A stretch of DNA of 64,000 nt from Paenibacillus polygoni (GTDB lineage: Bacteria > Bacillota > Bacilli > Paenibacillales > Paenibacillaceae): positions 2,613,501 to 2,677,500 of the forward strand of contig NZ_CP127162.1 in assembly GCF_030263935.1 (NCBI RefSeq), in the 5' to 3' direction. The notes beneath the pieces were generated by a model that saw only the letters and a program-made list of their open reading frames with translations, searched no databases and was not told the DNA's origin. Made by a program: the position numbers and the translations under genes. Shown here piece by piece: positions 25,735 through 35,400 of the stretch (position 1 is the first letter of the stretch; each line of letters starts with the position of its first letter).

Positions 25735-26841
25735 TTAATCCATTTTATTTTTATTCAAAGCAAGACTTTCTAAGATTGAATTCCTTGAAACATTAATGTA
25801 CTCTAGCTGCTTCATCCGTTGAAGAAAAGCAGGTTCCTCATCTATCATACAACTTACGATATGTAGAGATCTAAGACACCTAAGTTTCTCTAACTCGATT
25901 GGTAGTTCATAAATCGAAGTATAGTTGATCGTAAGCTGCTCCAAGTGCTCAAGTTCTCCAATCTCAGGGGGGATACGATGCAAACTGATCTCTTCCTTTG
26001 ATTTCATCCGCCAAGTGGAATCCGGTCTATCTGAACTAGCACAACTGATTTGCAGTTCTTTTAGTTTTTTTAATTTACCAATGGATTCCGGAATGCTTTC
26101 AAGGTCTGCTGTCATAATTTTCAAACTTTCTAACTTACTTAACTCGAATAACGCCTCAGGTAGTTGATAAAGATCTTGTTCGAATATTTCTAGCCATCGC
26201 AACTCTGTAAGTTCGCGGATTCGATCTGGCAGTTTCTTCAGTCTATATCCACTTATATAGAGCCGATCTGTTTTTTGCTTAATAGCATCATCCAGCAGAC
26301 GATTGAAGTCCCGATGTGCCTTTATTTCTATGAAAAGTCCTGTAATTTGATCCATCAGCTCAACTGCCTCATTCTCTGTCACATTAATCCCGTACATACG
26401 CTCATGAACAACGGAATAAAGATAGTCTTCGCCATCTTTTGTTAAGAAGCACAAATCTTCTGGTAGGTTGGGGAAAATCCAATCCGAAAGGCTTCCTGCA
26501 AATTTCTTTAAGAGGAGACCGCTTTCTTCACATGATTTATAAAAATAGTAGGTTCCCGAGCAATAAAAAGCATGGCTGCGATATGCTTCTCTCATTTCTG
26601 TTATTTTCTCCATTTGATTGTCAGGGATTACGATGGTCTTCATTAAATATGGTTTTAATTCTTCCAGTACGTTTTGATACCTTTGATTCTCTCTAGGTAA
26701 ATCCCCCATTTTGTAACCAAACACAAAACATTCTGAATTTTCTATTGCTAAATCTATCACTTGCTTATAAGCTTCCCCTTTAGGGTCTGTATACATTCTT
26801 AACATACTCGTCCTCCCCCTGTAGAAATACTCTTTATACAT
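25735..26841 (-). CDS. Leucine-rich-repeat protein coupled to the SF1 helicase
   Basis: Soluble 368-residue protein. The first roughly 190 residues form an unassigned domain (VFGYKMGDLPRENQRYQNVL, CSGTYYFYKSCEESGLLLKKFAGSLSDW has the same block in two parts), and the C-terminal half consists of about six leucine-rich repeats of the type L..LP..I..L..L..L.I (for example LKKLPDRIRELTELRWLEI). LRRs mediate protein binding. The ATG at 26841 shares one base with the helicase stop codon (TAATG), so the two are translationally coupled and probably act together. I do not know a function; a recognition or regulatory subunit is an inference. Confidence 0.75.
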   Translation of the reverse strand: MYKEYFYRGRTSMLRMYTDPKGEAYKQVIDLAIENSECFVFGYKMGDLPRENQRYQNVLEELKPYLMKTIVIPDNQMEKITEMREAYRSHAFYCSGTYYFYKSCEESGLLLKKFAGSLSDWIFPNLPEDLCFLTKDGEDYLYSVVHERMYGINVTENEAVELMDQITGLFIEIKAHRDFNRLLDDAIKQKTDRLYISGYRLKKLPDRIRELTELRWLEIFEQDLYQLPEALFELSKLESLKIMTADLESIPESIGKLKKLKELQISCASSDRPDSTWRMKSKEEISLHRIPPEIGELEHLEQLTINYTSIYELPIELEKLRCLRSLHIVSCMIDEEPAFLQRMKQLEYINVSRNSILESLALNKNKMD

Positions 26842-29800
26842 TATTGAGCGTTTACCGCCAAACCACTACCGCTTTTGACTTCATCTACGTTTTCTACAAT
26901 AGAAGAATAATAAGGTTTCTTAGAAAATCGCTGATAATCACCAATTACATAAAACTCTTTTTTAGCGCGCGTCACAGCTACATTTAATAGATTAGGCTTT
27001 GAACATGACCAGTTTGCTGCTCCATCACTGTTCTCGTCGGTTCCCGTTACTAAATAAACAAGATCTGCTTCTTTTCCTTGAAAGGTATGGACCGTCCCTA
27101 CAGAATTCCTCAACCAATCATTTAATACTTCTTTAGAAATCCCTAATTTCTTTAATTTCACTCTTAGAATTCTTTTAATACCATCCTTAACTGCCGTAAA
27201 GGGAGAAATGATATATACATTCGGAGGACCCGCGTTTTTCTTCCATAGTGTAATTATATGGTCTGCCACCAATTCACCTTGTTCTTCTACGAATTGACGA
27301 TTATTAGCTGATCCTTTACAGTCATACCAGATACTTTTGCCCCGGCCCTCTTTACCCAATACCATTTTGTTATCATAAGCTATTTCGTTTGCAACAGTGA
27401 ACATAGGATTTAAGCATCTTCTATGCACCCATAAGGGTATGCCGATCCACTGACCATTACTGCTCGTCAGTCCATATCGATTAGCTGTATCTGCTATCGT
27501 TTGAACGGAGGAACCCATTCCAATATATCTCTCACTTACATTAAAATATTTCTTGATATCCCCTAAAATGGTTTGATCTAAGGTGATGACCGGCTCAATT
27601 TGAATTGGGTCACCAACTACTACTACATTTTTAGATCTCCATATTGCACCCGCCGATTGTTGTGGACTCGCTTGTCCTGCCTCATCTATAAATAAATAAT
27701 GGATAAAATCTTTTTCTATTCCCTTATACATCGAACTAAAACTTGCAAAAGTTGTACTTACCAAAGGAGTAATTAAATGAACCGTTTGCCACATATTCTT
27801 CAAGTATTCTCTATGTTCCTCATTGTTAAGATCTAGATTTGCACGATTGATCAATAAGCGTAAAGTTGATTTAATGGCATTATAATTGAAGGCCAACATC
27901 ATTTTATGGATTTTCATAGCCTTTAAAAACAGCAATCCTCTTTCGAAATTCAGTTCATCTGTCAGCCAAATCGTATTTAATTGCCGAAATTCATATGCTT
28001 GTTGTGTGTTCGACCAATAATCTTCATCCGGTAATATTAACCCCTGCTTTTTATAATCATCCAGCTGTTTTGCAAAAGCAGATTCTCTTTCTTTGAGTTC
28101 TTCTATCCTCTTTTTAGATTTTTCGACCTCGGCCTTTTTTATATAAAACTTGTTTCCTTCTTCTTTTAACCGAGTAATTATATCGTAGAGTTCATTATCT
28201 AATTCTATTTTTTTCGTATTCTTTTTACCTAAGACTCTTTGTAAAAGAGAAAGCTTTGGCAACGATTGAATTTGTTGTTCAGTGAGCTGCTTTTGCTGTT
28301 CTAAATGGAATTTCTCGCTCCCAAGATCCATTAGTTGTTGATTAAGTTCAGGGTATTGTTCCTCTAACTCTCTTAATAGGACAATAGAAGATTTCATACT
28401 CTTATATTCGTCGTGAAATTTCTGGAGACTCTCCTTCTTATTCTTCACTGAGTTAAGCGTATCTTCGAATTCTTTTACAGCATTCTCCCAGGACTTCGTG
28501 TCTACCTGTTTACTGTCTTGTTCCAGCTGTTGTAGAAAATCGGTTCCATCCTCTTTCTTCCTAAACAAACTCCAAGCATATGCTGATATATTATCTGATT
28601 TGCCAAGAGCTCCCGAAAATAATCCCCATGCCTCATCGTTACTGCCTAGCAAATCCATTGCCGCAACTTTATACATAGATAAATCCTCGGCCTCTACAGC
28701 GTACGACTCTTCATAATGATTGAACTTACTTTTATCCGAAGAAGAACGTATAACTTCATTTCGTTTAGGTAGATCCTTAGAGATATTTTCAACTGCTCCA
28801 TTATTACTTGAAGCCACTACCATAGAATACTCCGTAATACTTGAATCCAATAAATAGATGGGATAAAACCTACCATTTAAATTAATTGACTTTACTTTTG
28901 TAAAAGCTTGGGACGGGGTTTCCAATTGCGCTATTTTTTCAGCTCTTTGAACTACAATGTCAGCAAAGATGTCTTTAAATAAAGTGGTCTTTCCTGTGCC
29001 AGGCGGTCCATTCACCGAACTTATTTTTTGATTACTATTAATAATTTGATTTACAGCAACTTGCTGCATTAAAGATAGTCTATGTTCTACGGGAGATGGC
29101 CACCGGCCATGGGGTAAATGGATGGGCTGTAAAATATCTTCGATATATTCCTGATTTTCATCTATATCTAAGCGGTGTTCAATAGCTACTCCTTCTACAA
29201 ACTGACGAAGCGCTTCATTTTCTCCTTTCTTTATAATGAGTTCCAAGTCACTTATATAGAAACTGTTAAAATTCTTTTGATTAGAAATTCGGCCAACTTT
29301 CATCACTTCAATCTCTACATATTGTAATGAATTATCCTCGAATCTATGGAAAAATTGCTCAAATTCTTGTTGAATTAAGAGGATGGCTTCCTCAGTTACT
29401 CCATTCATAAAAATGGTTTGTGCTTGTTCTTCGAATAATTTCAATTTACTTTGAAAAGGAGTTAACAGATCCTCATATTTCAGCTCAGAATTTTTTGCTA
29501 GAAACTGTATTACATACATCAAAAATGGAACAAATATGGACTCTTTTATATAATTGCCTTGATCATCAACCAAAAAAGAAAAACTAAACAATGTTTTATG
29601 ATCCTTATTTACAATCTCATCCTGATTCATAAAAGCTTCCCGTATAAAGCTGACCAGCTTGTGGTGCTCAAAACAACCTAGATAATAGCGGAATTGAATC
29701 TGATATTCATGATTCTTTACCAGGTCCTTCTTCCACGGAGTTTCACTAAGATTAATGAACCGTGTGCGGTTCCGATTTTTATTGTCTGTGAAATAACTTT

Positions 29801-29891
29801 TATTCACCGTTTCTCCCTTACCAGGCACTTCACTTGGGACCAACGCTTCGACTAAGTGCCAAGTCTTTAATACTCGTTTGGTAATTTCCAT
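26841..29891 (-). CDS. Large SF1 (Upf1/DNA2-like) helicase
   Basis: ATP-dependent helicase of 1016 residues. An unassigned N-terminal region (about 1-260) is followed by motif I NGPPGTGKTT (294-303), motif II LFIDEAGQ (733-740), motif III VVGDPIQIEP (759-768), motif IV-like LWVHRRC, motif V VGTVHTFQGKEAD and motif VI NVAVTRAKKEF near the end. Between motifs Ia and II lies a 250-residue insertion rich in coiled coil (about 465-615), as in DNA2/Upf1 relatives. It has no nuclease domain that I can see. GAGGAG precedes the ATG. It is co-translated with the leucine-rich-repeat protein downstream. Phage defence or RNA/DNA repair are both possible; the sequence alone does not decide. Confidence 0.88.
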   Translation of the reverse strand: MEITKRVLKTWHLVEALVPSEVPGKGETVNKSYFTDNKNRNRTRFINLSETPWKKDLVKNHEYQIQFRYYLGCFEHHKLVSFIREAFMNQDEIVNKDHKTLFSFSFLVDDQGNYIKESIFVPFLMYVIQFLAKNSELKYEDLLTPFQSKLKLFEEQAQTIFMNGVTEEAILLIQQEFEQFFHRFEDNSLQYVEIEVMKVGRISNQKNFNSFYISDLELIIKKGENEALRQFVEGVAIEHRLDIDENQEYIEDILQPIHLPHGRWPSPVEHRLSLMQQVAVNQIINSNQKISSVNGPPGTGKTTLFKDIFADIVVQRAEKIAQLETPSQAFTKVKSINLNGRFYPIYLLDSSITEYSMVVASSNNGAVENISKDLPKRNEVIRSSSDKSKFNHYEESYAVEAEDLSMYKVAAMDLLGSNDEAWGLFSGALGKSDNISAYAWSLFRKKEDGTDFLQQLEQDSKQVDTKSWENAVKEFEDTLNSVKNKKESLQKFHDEYKSMKSSIVLLRELEEQYPELNQQLMDLGSEKFHLEQQKQLTEQQIQSLPKLSLLQRVLGKKNTKKIELDNELYDIITRLKEEGNKFYIKKAEVEKSKKRIEELKERESAFAKQLDDYKKQGLILPDEDYWSNTQQAYEFRQLNTIWLTDELNFERGLLFLKAMKIHKMMLAFNYNAIKSTLRLLINRANLDLNNEEHREYLKNMWQTVHLITPLVSTTFASFSSMYKGIEKDFIHYLFIDEAGQASPQQSAGAIWRSKNVVVVGDPIQIEPVITLDQTILGDIKKYFNVSERYIGMGSSVQTIADTANRYGLTSSNGQWIGIPLWVHRRCLNPMFTVANEIAYDNKMVLGKEGRGKSIWYDCKGSANNRQFVEEQGELVADHIITLWKKNAGPPNVYIISPFTAVKDGIKRILRVKLKKLGISKEVLNDWLRNSVGTVHTFQGKEADLVYLVTGTDENSDGAANWSCSKPNLLNVAVTRAKKEFYVIGDYQRFSKKPYYSSIVENVDEVKSGSGLAVNAQ

Positions 29892-30021
29892 CTTTACACT
29901 CCTCTGGTCTCCAGTTACATAATATTATAATAAAATTTGGAAAAATAAGTTATAATTTGATGAAATGAATGATGAAATTCATGGATAAGTTTAGGGATAA
30001 AAGCAAAGGAGCATATAAAAA

Positions 30022-30041
30022 AGGGAGCGAATTCGCTCCCT
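30022..30041 (-). terminator. Terminator of the methyltransferase gene
   Basis: A perfect 20-base palindrome centred on GAATTC (arms AGGGAGCGAA/TTCGCTCCCT) is followed on the minus strand by six T residues, 84 bases past the stop of the MetE-like gene. Confidence 0.9.
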
Positions 30042-30124
30042 TCACTTAAGTCAAGACATTTAACATATATTACATATAATAACTCCATCTCAATCTAGGA
30101 ACAGCTTAACATGTATGAATTAAA

Positions 30125-31210
30125 TTACTTCCAGACTTCATCTGCAATTTCTTTAACAAAACGAAGTTTACTCCATTGTTGTTCTTCACTTAGAAGATTG
30201 CCTTCCTCCGTAGATGAAAATCCACATTGCGGACTTAAACATAGCTGTTCAAGCGGTACATAGGTTGCCGCTTCTGCTATACGAGCTTTGATCTTCTCTT
30301 TATCTTCCAATTCACCTGATTTAGATGTGATCAGTCCTAATACAATTTTTAGATCTTTGCGATTCACATATTTTAAAGGTTCAAAACTTCCTGAACGCTC
30401 ATCATCGAATTCAAGGAACAACCCGTCTACATCTAAGCCGCCAAAAATCGTTTCGGAAGCATAATCATAACCGCCGCTCGCGAAAAAGTTAGATTTATAA
30501 TTCCCGCGACAAATGTGCATCGTGATCACTAAATCTTCTGGTTTATGAGCAATCGATTCATTAATCATGTACTGCATTACCTTCATTTCCTCGGCTGGGT
30601 CTAAGCCTTTGGCACGCAGTTTGTTATGACCTTCTTCTGAGAATAAATCTGCCCAAGCAGTGTCATCTAATTGTAAGTATCTGCAACCCGCATCATAAAA
30701 TGCTTGAATTGCCTTTTGATAAGCTGTAATTGTATCTTTGAGGAATGTTTCTCGATTCGGATAAATCTCTTCATTATAATCAACCCGGCAGACTAGCATA
30801 TTAGGACTTGGAATGGTTTGCTTCGCTACTGCATCCCCCGCGTGATCATGAAGAAACCGGAAATGATCTATGAATGGATGGGATGAGAAATCCACTTTAC
30901 CTGTAATCCGGATGCCTTCCTTACGAGTCTCCATTTTATGAAAATGCAGCCCCGTCTCTTTTTCATAATATTCTACTCCATCAAGACCGCCCAAAAAATC
31001 AAAGTGCCACCAGCTTCTGCGGAATTCACCGTCCGTAACGCCAAGTACACCATTTTGTTTTTGCTTATCAATAATACGGATAATCTCTTCATTTTCTACG
31101 GCTGTTAATTGCTCCATGGAGATAATGCCGGATTTATATTGTTCACGTGCTTGTGTTAGGTTTGCAGGGCGAAGTAAGCTGCCTACATGGTCATGATGAA
31201 ATGGTATCAT
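30125..31210 (-). CDS. Cobalamin-independent methionine synthase II-type methyltransferase (YxjG/YxjH-like)
   Basis: Zinc-dependent methyltransferase related to the C-terminal half of MetE, 361 residues. It begins FHHDHVGSLLRP, which is typical of the stand-alone MetE-C group. The zinc ligands are expected in ITMHICRGN, in the LFLEFDDERSG region and in LSPQCGFSS. Bacillus subtilis YxjG and YxjH belong to this group and are linked to methionine recycling. The ATG at 31210 has GGAGAG 7 bases upstream and gives a family-like N terminus; the frame could begin 27 codons earlier, but that extension is hydrophobic and unlikely. I found no S-box leader. The protein is cytoplasmic, and the gene is followed by its own terminator. 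Confidence 0.9.
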   Translation of the reverse strand: MIPFHHDHVGSLLRPANLTQAREQYKSGIISMEQLTAVENEEIIRIIDKQKQNGVLGVTDGEFRRSWWHFDFLGGLDGVEYYEKETGLHFHKMETRKEGIRITGKVDFSSHPFIDHFRFLHDHAGDAVAKQTIPSPNMLVCRVDYNEEIYPNRETFLKDTITAYQKAIQAFYDAGCRYLQLDDTAWADLFSEEGHNKLRAKGLDPAEEMKVMQYMINESIAHKPEDLVITMHICRGNYKSNFFASGGYDYASETIFGGLDVDGLFLEFDDERSGSFEPLKYVNRKDLKIVLGLITSKSGELEDKEKIKARIAEAATYVPLEQLCLSPQCGFSSTEEGNLLSEEQQWSKLRFVKEIADEVWK

Positions 31211-31366
31211 AAATGTCTCTCCTTGAATTTTGATGTAACAAAAAGGATAGCATAATACAGTAGAAAACATGTAATACCTAAAACCTATCACTTGTTATAA
31301 CTTTTAACTATAACGAGGTTTCAGTAATAGATTCTTTACATGTTTAGATCTTGCCTGAATATAAAG

Positions 31367-32239
31367 TTAGATTCCTCTTCGTCTCCAGCCAAAAACTTTG
31401 ACATGCACGATGGCTTTGGTTACCCAGTGCGAGAGTACATATAAGACAAGGAACAGGATTAACAGCGGCTTAAATAACAGTACGGCCACAACCCAGGTGA
31501 GCAAAATCTGCCAAGTCTTCATTTTCCGCACGAATTTCCCTGGCCATAAAAACACTTTAAAGAGTACTTCGTTATGTTGAAGTGCCTCTAAAAATTCTTC
31601 CTGATACACCTTGCTGTCTGGATTTAGACGAACTGCATTCCGCATATAAGTTTCCTTTAGCTTATACTCTCCGCGCTCGCCAGCCGCCCAGCCGAGGTAC
31701 AAAAAGACTTGAGGCAATTCCGTATTATATTTCAGGGCGAGTTTTTCGACTCCTGCAGAATCCTCATAGTTTTTGAGTAATGCTTCTGTATAGCTTAACA
31801 AAGCCAAATAGACCGGAGATTCCGGACGCAGTTCGAGCGCTTGTGAAAGAGCCGTTTTTGCATTGTTTGGCCTGTCTACTTTGTTATATAAATGCGCTTG
31901 CAAGAAATAATAATGAGGCTCGTAGGGATCGATCCGCAGGGCTTCCTGTATAGCTTCTTTGCACTTCCGATCTTGATTCGTATCGTAGAAAATACCAACA
32001 CGCACGAACCAAGCTAGTTCATGTTCTGGCTCTCGGGTAAGTGCTTGATTGGACCAGTACAGTGCTTTATCATATTCATCCATTAAAAGGTGAATTTGCG
32101 AGATCAACGCAAAAACATCCGGGTTCTCCGGCTCTTCACTTAGAAGCTGTTCCGCTTCCTTTAGTGCTTCTTTGTACCGCCTCCATTCGATAAGCTGCTG
32201 CGCCTTCGTATAAGCGACGTTATCATGTACGTTCTCCAC
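31367..32239 (-). CDS. TPR-repeat protein with C-terminal membrane segment
   Basis: Protein of 290 residues with about five tetratricopeptide repeats in the first 200 (for example AQQLIEWRRYKEALKEAEQL and DEYDKALYWSNQALTREP). A hydrophobic hairpin follows near the C terminus (WQILLTWVVAVLLFKPLL, about 240-275), ending with a basic tail. It is therefore probably membrane-tethered with cytoplasmic TPRs. The GTG start (AGGGGG 9 bases upstream) lies 22 bases after the stop of the AAA+ ATPase gene, so the two are one operon. TPRs likely bind partner proteins, perhaps the ATPase or its clients. No specific function is known to me. Confidence 0.8.
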   Translation of the reverse strand: MENVHDNVAYTKAQQLIEWRRYKEALKEAEQLLSEEPENPDVFALISQIHLLMDEYDKALYWSNQALTREPEHELAWFVRVGIFYDTNQDRKCKEAIQEALRIDPYEPHYYFLQAHLYNKVDRPNNAKTALSQALELRPESPVYLALLSYTEALLKNYEDSAGVEKLALKYNTELPQVFLYLGWAAGERGEYKLKETYMRNAVRLNPDSKVYQEEFLEALQHNEVLFKVFLWPGKFVRKMKTWQILLTWVVAVLLFKPLLILFLVLYVLSHWVTKAIVHVKVFGWRRRGI

Positions 32240-32261
32240 CAGCTCTGACCCCCTGTTACGA

Positions 32262-33221
32262 TTATGACTTCACACCATGCTTACTAATGTAATCCAGCAC
32301 AATTTGATAATCACGGTTCACATCACTGAAGGTCGCATAATTCTTTGCTGTAGCAAACCAGTCCAGCGTTGTCGCCTTCCGTCCTTTAGCGGATCTCTTT
32401 AGATCGTCCTGAGTAATGGGCTGGATCTCCCCCTTCTCAAAAGTGCGCTCCATCGCAGACTCCACCGCATCCTTGACTAACTGCTCCAAATCAGCTCCGG
32501 AATAATGCTTTGTCTCTGCGGCAATTTTGTTCAGGTTCAGCAAGCCCAGCGGCATACCGGAAAGCTTCAATTCTAATATCGTTTGACGCTCATTCTCTTC
32601 AGGTGGCGGTACAAAAACAAGATGGTTAAATCGGCCCGGACGTCTCAGAGCGGAATCAAGGTACCAAGGTGTATTGGTTGCGCCAATGACAAATACGTTA
32701 TCGTTCTCTGCTTGCAGACCATCTAGTTCCAACAATAATTGGTTAACGAGCATGCGATCATGATGCTGGCGCATTTGATGACGACTTCCCCCAAGTGCAT
32801 CGATTTCGTCAATGAAAATAACACATGGTTTGCTTTTTCGTGCTTTTTCGAATATATCGTGTAAATTATGTTCGCTCTGGCCAGCATACATGGACAGAAT
32901 GGACTGAAGCTCAATATGCAAAAAGTTAGCCTCGATCTCACCTGCCACCGCCCGCGCCAAGAACGTTTTGCCGCATCCAGGAGGACCGAATAAAAGAAGA
33001 CTTCCTCCCGCTTGTTTACCGTATGCAGCAAACACTTCCGGCTGTTGCAGCGGTAAGATGAAATTCATTCTGATTTTTTTCTTCACTTCTTCGAGGCCAC
33101 CGACGTCAGCAAACGTCTCCTTTGGTTTCTCCGACTCAACAAGTGATTGATCCTCTTTGCTGAAATGAATCAGCTTTAAATTTTTGCGTCTTTGCTCTGC
33201 TATTTCATCATGATCCGACAT
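32262..33221 (-). CDS. AAA+ ATPase
   Basis: Single-ring AAA+ ATPase of 319 residues resembling the classical AAA clade (FtsH, spastin, p97). After a short N-terminal region come the module start FADVGGLEEVKKKI (37-50), Walker A GPPGCGKT (79-86), Walker B CVIFIDEID (133-141), sensor 1 IGATNTPWYLD and arginine finger region RRPGRF (193-198), then a four-helix lid with YSGADLEQLVKDA. There is no protease domain or membrane segment. The ATG at 33221 has GGGGGAGAG upstream; the longer frame from 33293 adds residues without similarity. It is followed at once by the TPR membrane protein, a likely adaptor. The substrate is unknown. Confidence 0.88.
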   Translation of the reverse strand: MSDHDEIAEQRRKNLKLIHFSKEDQSLVESEKPKETFADVGGLEEVKKKIRMNFILPLQQPEVFAAYGKQAGGSLLLFGPPGCGKTFLARAVAGEIEANFLHIELQSILSMYAGQSEHNLHDIFEKARKSKPCVIFIDEIDALGGSRHQMRQHHDRMLVNQLLLELDGLQAENDNVFVIGATNTPWYLDSALRRPGRFNHLVFVPPPEENERQTILELKLSGMPLGLLNLNKIAAETKHYSGADLEQLVKDAVESAMERTFEKGEIQPITQDDLKRSAKGRKATTLDWFATAKNYATFSDVNRDYQIVLDYISKHGVKS

Positions 33222-33366
33222 ATCCGTTCTCTCCCCCTGGCATTTTTTATTTAGTCTACCATATTTCCATAATTTAGGGAGATTGCTAGTCAAAAAAGCA
33301 AAAAATTACTCTTGCTGATTTGTTGAGCATAATAATGATAAATTCGAAAATATCACCTCACAAAAA

Positions 33367-33403
33367 ACGCGCTGGTGAGAAATGCTCTTCTCTGCCAACG
33401 CGT
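33367..33403 (-). terminator. Terminator of the YitT-family gene
   Basis: An imperfect stem with ACGCG/CGCGT ends and inner GAGAA/TTCTC pairs is followed on the minus strand by six T residues, just past the stop codon at 33415. Confidence 0.75.
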
Positions 33404-33414
33404 CAATTTTAATA

Positions 33415-34287
33415 TTAATGAATATTTTGCTTTTTGAAACTTCCGCCCTTCACTTCTGCTACATCGTAAACGACAACAAAGGCATTCGGATCAATTTCAT
33501 GAATGATTTCTTTTATTTTGCTTTCTTCCATACGGTTAATTACACAAGTAATTTCTTTGAATTGCTCATTAGAGTAACCGCCGTATGCTTCTGTATAAGT
33601 TGCTCCACGACCTAATCGGTCACGAATGGTCTCTACCATGATTTCCGGATGTTTAGTAATAATTTTGAACGTTTTAGAGCCGCTAAGACCTTCCTCAACA
33701 ATGTGAATGACCTTAGAAGCAATAAAGTAGGCAAGAGCGGATAATATGGCGCCTTGTAAACCGAAGACAGTAGAAACAACAATAAAGACAAACATGTTTA
33801 AGAATAAGATTAGGTCACTCGTACCGAAAGGCAGTTTTCTGGATAATAGTACAGCCAGCATATCGATTCCGTCGAGTGCTCCGCCATTACGCAAAGCTAA
33901 ACCCATACCAAACCCGAGGATAATCCCGCCAACGACAGTAATTAGCAAGGTGTCGCCTTCAATAATCGTTGGTACATGGTGCATAAGACTAGTGCTTATT
34001 GCAAGCGTCGCAATACCGATCACCGAATACACAGCAAAGCTTTTACCTATTTGTTTATATCCGAGCCACACAAAAGGAATGTTAATGATTCCAATTAACA
34101 CCCCTAGCGGTAATCCAAACAGCTGGGAACCCACGATACTTAGTCCGGTTACCCCACCGTCGGAGACATTGTTAGGTATTAGTACTGCTTCTAAACCATA
34201 CGCAGCTATGATCGCCCCAATCATGATCAGTAATACTTTAGAGACTATTTTGGGTGTATTTAGCTTTTGTTGTTTCCTTTGAATCAT
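33415..34287 (-). CDS. YitT family membrane protein (DUF161 + DUF2179)
   Basis: Integral membrane protein of 290 residues. It has about five to six transmembrane helices (including VLLIMIGAIIAAYGLEAVL, PLGVLIGIINIPFVWLG, LITVVGGIILGFGMGLAL and LSALAYFIASKVIHIVEE), with the family motifs NNVSDGGVTGLSI and LRNGGALDGIDMLA. A soluble C-terminal DUF2179 domain ends it (SKTFKIITKHPEIMVETIRDRLGRG). The family is widespread in Bacilli; its transport substrate is not firmly known. The ATG at 34287 is supported by AAGGAGG upstream. Monocistronic, with its own terminator. Confidence 0.9.
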   Translation of the reverse strand: MIQRKQQKLNTPKIVSKVLLIMIGAIIAAYGLEAVLIPNNVSDGGVTGLSIVGSQLFGLPLGVLIGIINIPFVWLGYKQIGKSFAVYSVIGIATLAISTSLMHHVPTIIEGDTLLITVVGGIILGFGMGLALRNGGALDGIDMLAVLLSRKLPFGTSDLILFLNMFVFIVVSTVFGLQGAILSALAYFIASKVIHIVEEGLSGSKTFKIITKHPEIMVETIRDRLGRGATYTEAYGGYSNEQFKEITCVINRMEESKIKEIIHEIDPNAFVVVYDVAEVKGGSFKKQNIH

Positions 34288-34462
34288 TACTTTTCCTCCT
34301 TGGACAAGATCTGCTAGGAAACAGTCTATAATAATTTTCACTACTTTGGCAAATTAGTTGTCATATGTATGAAAAGGAGTTCTTCTAACACAGATGTTAA
34401 GCTTCTATTCATTCTTTCTATCCTCCGAGTAAACATACATTTTTGGCGGGGTAAAGATAAAA

Positions 34463-34498
34463 AAGAGGCAACCGATCACTTTGACCGGCTACCTCTTT
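34463..34498 (-). terminator. Terminator overlapping the end of the P-loop gene
   Basis: On the minus strand AAGAGGTAGCCG pairs with CGGTTGCCTCTT and is followed by T residues. The hairpin starts at the stop codon of the gene at 34498. Confidence 0.8.
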
Positions 34499-35352
34499 CA
34501 TTTTATCAAGCTATTCCATTCTGAAAGAATACCCTCTAAACACGGTTTATAATCGTTCCTATTATAAGCCGTGTTATCGACTTTTTTCTTTGCTATATTC
34601 AGACGGTTAACTATTTCTTCTTCCCATTCTCTTCTTGCCTTAAGAACCTGAATCGTTCCTTCTAATCCTTTGTAACCCTGCTGTTTTCCATATCCCTGGT
34701 TTGTGTAGTATTCAATAAACCCCTCCGACCATTCTTTAGGCCTCTCCTTTATCGCTTTTCGAAAAGAATGATCAAGATCGCTTTGTTCTACGTAAATTAA
34801 CAGTGGATTTAACTTCTCTACAATAGCCTCAAGTTCTATAACATAACTGATAATTTCTTCTTTCTTAGCACCATATTTAATCATTCCCATCGTTACAGGG
34901 TTCTGTATAAAACAACATTCAAAAATATAGATGTCTGGTTCCTCCAAACTACGCTCAGCAAACTGCCTCCATCTTGCGGTGATCAGTTTCCTATTTTGAT
35001 TCAGCGACAATTCATAGATATCGTTTTTAAAAATTTCCTGCACTAATTCATTTGGAATTCGGGACCCATATTCATTGACCATTTTACGATATTCTATAAA
35101 ATAATTATCATCTTGGATCGTAGTATGATTATTTAATACACTTCTGAACTCTTCATGAGCTCTTAGTAGTTCATCGTATGTATGCTGCTTAAAATAAGCG
35201 ACTCCATCATAGTCTGCTGGATGATCCAAATTCCCTTCTAAGAACAATTGAGACCTTATGTTATGCTCTGTAAGGATTTCATGAATGAGTTGAGCCGTTG
35301 TTGATTTTCCGAAACCCGGTAATCCTTCAACTAGAATTAATTTTGGTGTCAT
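34498..35352 (-). CDS. P-loop NTPase/kinase-like protein
   Basis: Soluble protein of 284 residues that begins with a nucleotide-binding fold: LILVEGLPGFGKSTTA contains the Walker A GLPGFGKST, and DIYIFECCFIQNPVTMG occupies the likely second-strand acidic position. The rest is helical and charged (EEIISYVIELEAIVEKLNP). It resembles small-molecule kinases or thymidylate-kinase-like proteins of unknown substrate found in Bacilli. The ATG at 35352 has GGAGGAA about 9 bases upstream; the upstream in-frame start at 35391 precedes that site. The gene follows the subtilase gene by 48 bases on the same strand, so cotranscription is likely. Confidence 0.7.
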   Translation of the reverse strand: MTPKLILVEGLPGFGKSTTAQLIHEILTEHNIRSQLFLEGNLDHPADYDGVAYFKQHTYDELLRAHEEFRSVLNNHTTIQDDNYFIEYRKMVNEYGSRIPNELVQEIFKNDIYELSLNQNRKLITARWRQFAERSLEEPDIYIFECCFIQNPVTMGMIKYGAKKEEIISYVIELEAIVEKLNPLLIYVEQSDLDHSFRKAIKERPKEWSEGFIEYYTNQGYGKQQGYKGLEGTIQVLKARREWEEEIVNRLNIAKKKVDNTAYNRNDYKPCLEGILSEWNSLIK

Positions 35353-35400
35353 GATACAGTTCCTCCAATTCCATTCCAGATTTCCATCCATCTTTATTTC

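Noticed and set aside
25735..29891. Assignment of the helicase-LRR pair to a named defence system such as Mokosh or Zorya
   Set aside because: No phospholipase-D nuclease, kinase or motor-like partner is encoded next to it, so the match would be by helicase alone.
30022..30041. 20-base palindrome with an EcoRI-like centre as a regulatory site
   Set aside because: The T run on the minus strand and its position after a stop codon identify it as a terminator.
31211..31366. S-box or other riboswitch upstream of the MetE-like gene
   Set aside because: The leader is short, and I found none of the conserved S-box sequence blocks or an antiterminator arrangement.
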